This document shows, one piece after another, positions 32,224 to 36,265 of a stretch of DNA of 36,265 nt. The stretch is from positions 1 to 36,265 of the forward strand of contig JAPPNY010000200.1 of the NCBI GenBank assembly GCA_028818385.1. The letters run 5' to 3'. The position numbers and the translations under genes are program-made. Every line of letters starts with the position of its first letter. Positions within the stretch are counted from its first letter, which is position 1. Under the pieces are notes generated by a model, which saw only the letters and a list, made by a program, of their open reading frames with translations, did not search any database and had not been told where the DNA came from. Source of the stretch: Spirochaetaceae bacterium. Lineage in GTDB: Bacteria > Spirochaetota > Spirochaetia > SZUA-6 > Bin103.

Positions 32224-33768
32224 ATGGATACCATCCTCGTCCTCGACTTCGGTGGACAGACCGCTCAGCTCATCTGCCGGCGTATCCGCGACGCCGGCGT
32301 GTACAGCATCATCGTGCCCGGCGACCAGCCGCTGGAGGGCGATCTGCTGCGCGACCTCAAGGGCATCGTGCTGTCCGGCTCTCCTCACTCGGTGTACGAG
32401 CCGTCGGCGCCGCGGCCGGATCCCTCGCTGCATGCGGCTGGCGTACCGATCCTGGGGATCTGCTACGGCCTGCAGCGGCTGGTCACCGACTCGGGCGGCC
32501 AGGTCGCGGCCGGAGCGACCCGCGAGTACGGGCGGTCCCGAGTCCACATCCGCGAGCCCAGCCCGCTGTTCGACGGGGTCGAGGACGGTTTCGTGTCGTG
32601 GATGAGCCACAGTGACGTGATCGAACGGGCGGCGGGCATGACGACGTTGGCGGTGTCGGAGAACGGACACCCTGCCGCGATGCAGGACGGCGGGACGACA
32701 TACGGGCTGCAGTTCCATCCGGAGGTCTCGCACTGCGAGTTCGGCACTCGCATCCTCTCGAATTTTGCCGCCGCGGTGTGCCGGGCACGACGTGAATGGA
32801 ACATGGATCGATTCCTGGATGCGGCCGCCGGCCGCGTGCGGCGCCAAGTCGGCGCGGCACCGGTGGTCACGCTGATCTCCGGCGGGGTCGACTCGGCGGT
32901 GGTGGCGGCCTTGCTGCTGCATATCCTTGAGCCCGATCAGGTACACCTGCTGTACGTGGACACCGGACTCATGCGCGACGCGGAGACCGAGGAGGTCATG
33001 GCCAGCCTGCGCGAGCTGGGCGCCACCAACCTCCACGCCGTGGACGCGTCACGCCGGTTCTTCGCGGCGTTGTCCGGAGTCATCGACCCGGAGCGCAAGC
33101 GTACGGCGGTCGGCGACGAGTTCGTGCGCGTCGCGATGGACGAGCTCGAGCGGCTGGGAGTCGCCAACGCCTATCTCGCGCAGGGAACGCTCTACACCGA
33201 CCTGATCGAGTCGGGGAAGGGCGTGGGCTCGCACGCGGACGTGATCAAGTCGCACCACAACGTGCGATCTCCCCTGATCGAGGCCAAGCGCAGCTCCGGC
33301 GTGCTGGTGGAGCCGCTCGCGGACCTGTACAAGGACGAGGTGCGCCGTCTGGGCCGGAAGCTCGGCCTGTCCGCGCGCGTGGTCGGCCGCCATCCCTTCC
33401 CGGGCCCGGGCCTGTCAGTGCGGATACTGGGCGAGGTGACCAGGGAGCGGTGCCGGACGTTGCGCGCCGCCGACCGCATCCTGATCGAGGAGCTGCGCAG
33501 CCGCGGCCTCTACGATGCCATCTGGCAGGCGTTCTGCGTGCTGCTTCCGGTCCAGTCCGTGGGAGTCGCGGGTGACGTACGCCGCTATGGATCGGTGGTC
33601 GCGATCCGCGCCATCACGTCGGAGGACGGGATGACCGCCGACGTCTATCCCATGGCGGCAGACGACCTGCTGGAGATCTCATCACGCATCACCAACGCCG
33701 TCCCGGAGGTCGGGCGCGTGGTGTACGACGTTTCCAGCAAACCGCCTGCCACCATCGAGTGGGAATGA
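32224..33768 (+). CDS. guaA: GMP synthase (glutamine-hydrolysing)
   Basis: GuaA converts XMP to GMP using ATP and glutamine. The 514-residue product has a class-I glutamine amidotransferase domain (nucleophile Cys in GICYGLQRL near residue 80, His/Glu in LQFHPEVSHCEFG). The ATP-pyrophosphatase domain has P-loop LISGGVDSAVVA and the QGTLYTDLIESG and KSHHNV XMP-side motifs. The dimerisation domain ends in the family's closing RVVYDVSSKPPATIEWE. The first strand reads LDFGGQTAQLICRRIRDAGV where most GuaA have LDFGSQY-TQLIARRIRE, a mild deviation away from catalytic residues. Confidence 0.96.
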   Translation: MDTILVLDFGGQTAQLICRRIRDAGVYSIIVPGDQPLEGDLLRDLKGIVLSGSPHSVYEPSAPRPDPSLHAAGVPILGICYGLQRLVTDSGGQVAAGATREYGRSRVHIREPSPLFDGVEDGFVSWMSHSDVIERAAGMTTLAVSENGHPAAMQDGGTTYGLQFHPEVSHCEFGTRILSNFAAAVCRARREWNMDRFLDAAAGRVRRQVGAAPVVTLISGGVDSAVVAALLLHILEPDQVHLLYVDTGLMRDAETEEVMASLRELGATNLHAVDASRRFFAALSGVIDPERKRTAVGDEFVRVAMDELERLGVANAYLAQGTLYTDLIESGKGVGSHADVIKSHHNVRSPLIEAKRSSGVLVEPLADLYKDEVRRLGRKLGLSARVVGRHPFPGPGLSVRILGEVTRERCRTLRAADRILIEELRSRGLYDAIWQAFCVLLPVQSVGVAGDVRRYGSVVAIRAITSEDGMTADVYPMAADDLLEISSRITNAVPEVGRVVYDVSSKPPATIEWE

Positions 33769-33778
33769 GCCGACCGGG

Positions 33779-34444
33779 ATGAGCCTGTACCTGTTGGCCG
33801 TCACGCCGCTGACGTTCTACGCCGCGTGCGCGCTGCTTCGCGAGCGGTCGCCCTGCGTGTCGATCGTCCTGTTGCGCCGGTTCCTGATCGGAGGCCTGCT
33901 GGCGCTGCCGGGATACTTGGGCGCCGGGATCGTCACCGGCTGGTTCGGCTCCTCGTACGCCCCCGTGGCGCTGTTCGCGCGGCTGACCACGACCGGGTAC
34001 GTGCTGCCGGCGGGAATGGCGGCGATCGCCGCCCTGACGGCCGAGCTGCCGATTGCGCGCGCGGCGCGCCGCGGCGGGGGGACGGCGGACCGGCATGCCG
34101 GCGGCGGCGCGGGGGATGACGCACTGCCCGTGCTGGCCTCCATGACCGGATTCGTCGCGTTTTTCACGGCCATCGAGCTGGCCGCGGGGCGGCTTCCGCC
34201 AAGTCCGATGCAGCTTTTGATCATGCCGACCCTGCGTGCGGCGGCGATCGTCGTCCTGGCCTTTGCCTGGACGCGCAGGAAGCGTCCGCTCGCGGCGGTG
34301 TTGGTCGCGGTGGCGGCCATCCTGTTCGCGGGGGAGGTGTCGCACCTGTACGCGGTCGGCTTCCGCGCTCCCGCGGGCGCACTCGCGGCAGCAGCGGCCG
34401 GGGCGGGCGGCTTCGCGTTGCGGGCCATGCGCGGCAGTCCATGA
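33779..34444 (+). CDS. Membrane protein, unknown function
   Basis: The 221-residue protein from ATG 33779 has about six hydrophobic segments (LYLLAVTPLTFYAACALL, FLIGGLLALPGYLGAGIVTGWF, VLPAGMAAIAALTAEL, VLASMTGFVAFFTAIELAAG, LLIMPTLRAAAIVVLAFAW, LAAVLVAVAAILFAGEVSHLYAVGF). A Gly/Arg-rich loop lies in the middle (RAARRGGGTADRHAGGGAGD). No family is recognised. The stop overlaps the ATG of the downstream lipoprotein (ATGA), so the two are translationally coupled and may form a membrane/lipoprotein pair. Confidence 0.72.
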   Translation: MSLYLLAVTPLTFYAACALLRERSPCVSIVLLRRFLIGGLLALPGYLGAGIVTGWFGSSYAPVALFARLTTTGYVLPAGMAAIAALTAELPIARAARRGGGTADRHAGGGAGDDALPVLASMTGFVAFFTAIELAAGRLPPSPMQLLIMPTLRAAAIVVLAFAWTRRKRPLAAVLVAVAAILFAGEVSHLYAVGFRAPAGALAAAAAGAGGFALRAMRGSP

Positions 34445-35403
34445 CGGGCCGCGCCCGCGCGGCTGCGGTCGCCGTGGCCGCGGCGGCGGCGATGGTGGCG
34501 GTGACCGGCTGCGCGCGGACGGCGCCGCACCTGGTGTTCCTGGAAGGGCCGCTCTGGAGCGCGCTCGATGGCGGCTCTCTGCCCGACCGGCTGGCACCGG
34601 TCGGGAGCCAGGTGGGCCGGCGCTTCGAGGTGCGCCGCGCGCGGTCTGACGAGACGCCCGTGCGGGAGCTGGAGGAGATTCTTGGTCAGCGCTCCTATCG
34701 CGGCGTGGTGGTCGGGCCTCTGCTGGCGCTGGAGATACACCAGATCGCGCCGATGTTCTCCGCGATGGAGTTCGTGGCCATTCGGCTGCAGGAAGCCGGC
34801 TCGGGTGCAGCGGGAGCCGGATCGGCATCGGAGGGCTTGCCCGCGAACGTCACCGAGATCCGCTTCGCGCGTGGCGACGGATACCGCGACGCGGGCCGGT
34901 TGCTGGCGATCCTCGAACCGGCCGGCACGATCGGCATCATCAGTGTGTGGGGACGGGACGAGAGGCTGGTCGCGGCGTTTCGGGAAGGCTACGGTGAGGG
35001 TGGCGGGAGCGCCGCGATCGATCACCGCCGACTGGTATCCACGCGGGACGAGGGCGAGATTCTCCGCCTGGTGCAGGATCTCGCCGGCAAGGGCGTAGCC
35101 ACGGTGCTGCTCCCGGCGGGCCCGATGACGCCGCACGGGTTGCGGGCGATGCGCGGAGAAGGGATGCGCGCCATCGTCTCCAACTGGGGCCTTGCCGGAG
35201 GTGAACAAAGCCGGCCAATGGCCGACACCGTGCTCTGCTCGGTCGACGACGACCTGGCCGGCGCGCTTCTCGACGCCTTTCGCGCGCTGGACCAGGAGAA
35301 GAGCGACGGCGGGATCACCGGCTCCACCGTGATCACCTGGGGAGGCGCCGCGCCGTTGCCGGCAGACGCAGCCGTCTACGTTGACCGGCCGGCCGGCTCT
35401 TGA
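34441..35403 (+). CDS. Lipoprotein resembling periplasmic ligand-binding proteins
   Basis: The 320-residue product starts at ATG 34441, overlapping the preceding stop. Leader RAAAVAVAAAAAMVAVTGC ends in a lipobox. The mature part alternates strands and helices in a Rossmann-like pattern: RSYRGVVVGPLLALEIHQIAPMF, IGIISVWGRDERLVAAFREGY, GVATVLLPAGPMTPHGLRAMRGEGMRAIVSNW, DTVLCSVDDDLAGALLDAFRAL. This resembles LacI/BMP-type type-I periplasmic binding proteins, but no ABC transporter genes are adjacent. Fold assignment is inference. The last codons overlap the predicted tRNA-Gln promoter. Confidence 0.7.
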   Translation: MTGRARAAAVAVAAAAAMVAVTGCARTAPHLVFLEGPLWSALDGGSLPDRLAPVGSQVGRRFEVRRARSDETPVRELEEILGQRSYRGVVVGPLLALEIHQIAPMFSAMEFVAIRLQEAGSGAAGAGSASEGLPANVTEIRFARGDGYRDAGRLLAILEPAGTIGIISVWGRDERLVAAFREGYGEGGGSAAIDHRRLVSTRDEGEILRLVQDLAGKGVATVLLPAGPMTPHGLRAMRGEGMRAIVSNWGLAGGEQSRPMADTVLCSVDDDLAGALLDAFRALDQEKSDGGITGSTVITWGGAAPLPADAAVYVDRPAGS

Positions 35404-35409
35404 TAATTT
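35381..35409 (+). promoter_or_regulatory. Promoter for tRNA-Gln
   Basis: TTGACC (35381-35386) and TAATTT (35404-35409) are spaced by exactly 17 bases. The expected start is about four bases before the mature tRNA 5' end. The -10/initiator block ATAATTTCGGCAC nearly matches the one before atpE. The -35 lies within the last codons of the upstream lipoprotein. Confidence 0.6.
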
Positions 35410-35419
35410 CGGCACGCGT

Positions 35420-35491
35420 TTCCCGGTTGTGTAATTGGTAGCACCCAAGATTCTGGCTCTTGTTGTGGGGGTTCGAGTCCTCCCCGGGAAG
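35420..35491 (+). tRNA. tRNA-Gln (anticodon CTG)
   Basis: The cloverleaf folds fully: acceptor TTCCCGG/CCGGGAA (7 bp, 35420-35426 with 35484-35490), D arm GTGT/GCAC with loop AATTGGTA, anticodon arm CAAGA/TCTTG with loop TTCTGGC (anticodon CTG at 35453-35455), a four-base variable region, T arm GGGGG/CCTCC with loop TTCGAGT, and discriminator G at 35491. The CCA end is not encoded. It reads CAG codons. It stands alone between the lipoprotein and the EndoQ-like gene. Confidence 0.95.
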
Positions 35492-35513
35492 TAATCCGGC
35501 CTCCGGTGGCGTC

Positions 35514-35581
35514 ATGAAGCAGGCCGCTGCATGAAGCAGGCCGCCGAATGAAGCAGGTCGCTGCATGAAGCTGGTCGCCGA
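35514..35581 (+). repeat. 17-base tandem repeat, four copies, ending in a start codon
   Basis: Units start at 35514, 35531, 35548 and 35565, each beginning ATGAAGC[A/T]GG. The unit length is not a multiple of three, so successive ATGs are in different frames. The fourth ATG opens the EndoQ-like gene. Within each unit GCAGG ends seven bases before the next ATG, so every unit supplies a Shine-Dalgarno-like motif for the next start codon. Confidence 0.92.
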
Positions 35582-36265
35582 CCTGCACCTGCACTCCCAC
35601 TATTCGCGCGCCACCAGCAGGGACCTGACGTGTGAGCACCTGTGGAAGTGGGCGCAGCTCAAGGGCGTGCAGGTGGTCGCCACCGGCGACATCGCCCATC
35701 CGGGGTGGCTGGCCGAGGTTCGGGACAAGCTCGATCCGGCCGAGGACGGGCTGTTCCGCCTGAAGCCCGACCTCGAGTCGGCGGTGGCGGACGAGGTGCC
35801 CCCCTCCTGCCGCGGCACCGTCCGCTTCGTGATCGGCGGCGAGATCAGCAACATCTACAAGAAGCACGACCGCACCCGCAAGGTGCACAACATCGTCTTC
35901 TCACCTTCCTTCGAGACAACGGCAAGGCTGCAGGCGGAACTGGAGAAGATCGGCAACATCCGCTCGGACGGCCGGCCGATCCTGGGGCTGGACAGCCGCG
36001 ACCTGCTGGAGATCGTGATCGCGACCGGCGGCCGCTGCCACCTGATTCCCGCCCACATCTGGACCCCGTGGTTCTCCATCCTGGGCTCCAGGTCCGGTTT
36101 CGACTCGGTCGAGGAGTGTTTCGCCGACCTGACGCCGCACATCTTCGCGGTCGAGACCGGCCTGTCCTCCGACCCGCCCATGAACTGGCGGGTCTCGTGG
36201 CTGGACCGCTACACGCTGATCTCCAGCTCCGATGCCCACTCGCCGCCGAAGCTGGCGCGGGAGGC
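35565..36265 (+). CDS. Endonuclease Q-like PHP-domain protein (3' end outside window)
   Basis: The open frame from ATG 35565 runs to the window edge, giving the first ~233 residues. It opens with PHP motif I, MKLVADLHLHSHYSRATSRD, and continues LWKWAQLKGVQVVATGDIAHPGWLAE, FVIGGEISNIYKKHDRTRKVHNIVF, IGNIRSDGRPILGLDSRDLLEIV, CHLIPAHIWTPWFSILGS and LISSSDAHSPPKL, which contain the His/Asp/Glu metal ligands expected for PHP hydrolases. The combination matches the EndoQ family, described in Thermococcales and some bacteria, which cuts DNA 5' of deaminated bases. Bacterial members are sometimes mislabelled as UvrD-like. The start is set by the repeat preceding it; the C-terminal zinc and helical parts are not visible. 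Confidence 0.85.
   Translation, partial: MKLVADLHLHSHYSRATSRDLTCEHLWKWAQLKGVQVVATGDIAHPGWLAEVRDKLDPAEDGLFRLKPDLESAVADEVPPSCRGTVRFVIGGEISNIYKKHDRTRKVHNIVFSPSFETTARLQAELEKIGNIRSDGRPILGLDSRDLLEIVIATGGRCHLIPAHIWTPWFSILGSRSGFDSVEECFADLTPHIFAVETGLSSDPPMNWRVSWLDRYTLISSSDAHSPPKLARE

Noticed and set aside
35514..35581. CRISPR-like array
   Set aside because: The units are directly adjacent with no spacers, only 17 bases long, and the last one is coding; it is a simple tandem repeat.

Overview
The window looks like a chromosomal housekeeping segment from a high-GC (about two-thirds G+C by eye), double-membraned bacterium, most likely an uncultured spirochaete. Evidence for a diderm is an LptD-type outer-membrane protein, a SurA-like periplasmic isomerase, an HtrA protease, a small outer-membrane beta-barrel, a SPOR protein and several lipoproteins. 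Evidence for a spirochaete is weaker: uvrA is followed directly by an lptD-like gene (an order I recall from Treponema), the large lipoprotein at 29138-30694 resembles the spirochaetal pallilysin-related family, and a six-helix membrane protein has a C-terminal tail I associate with spirochaetes. The taxonomic call is inference.

Layout, left to right. 1-11509: end of mutS2, then uvrA, lptD-like, phoH, ybeY, corC, pgk, tpiA and secG, all on the plus strand, most of them overlapping or separated by a few bases. 11506-18270: a complete F-type ATP synthase operon in the order a-c-b-delta-alpha-gamma-beta-epsilon. It is interrupted between the c and b genes by a 76-base perfect-ended inverted repeat. 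18294-20880: a lipoprotein (minus), a flavodoxin-like small protein (plus) and a membrane protein (minus). 20880-25671: J-domain protein, SurA-like isomerase, a second copy of the inverted-repeat element, nusB, map and an HtrA protease. 25737-27614 (minus): a lipoprotein and a beta-barrel protein. 27782-29169 (plus): a small membrane protein and a SPOR/TPR protein. 29138-30694 (minus): a large lipoprotein whose 3' end overlaps the SPOR gene. 30739-35403 (plus): purB, guaA, a membrane protein and a ligand-binding-like lipoprotein. 35420-36265: tRNA-Gln(CUG), four 17-base tandem repeats, and the start of an endonuclease-Q-like PHP gene cut by the window edge.

The genes fall into DNA repair (MutS2, UvrA, EndoQ-like), envelope assembly and quality control (LptD, SurA-like, HtrA, SPOR), lower glycolysis, ATP synthesis, purine synthesis (PurB, GuaA), and RNA or ribosome maturation (PhoH, YbeY, NusB). 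No defence system, phage, CRISPR array or biosynthetic cluster is visible.

The most unusual signals are small. They are a two-copy palindromic element that sits exactly on the TAG stop codon of the gene before it, near-identical promoter cores before atpE and the tRNA that leave atpE with almost no 5' leader, and an abundance of perfect short tandem duplications, including one that reiterates a start codon plus a Shine-Dalgarno-like motif four times. No gene-free stretch exceeds 300 bases; the longest, about 170 bases at 27615-27781, holds a 23-base tandem duplication.
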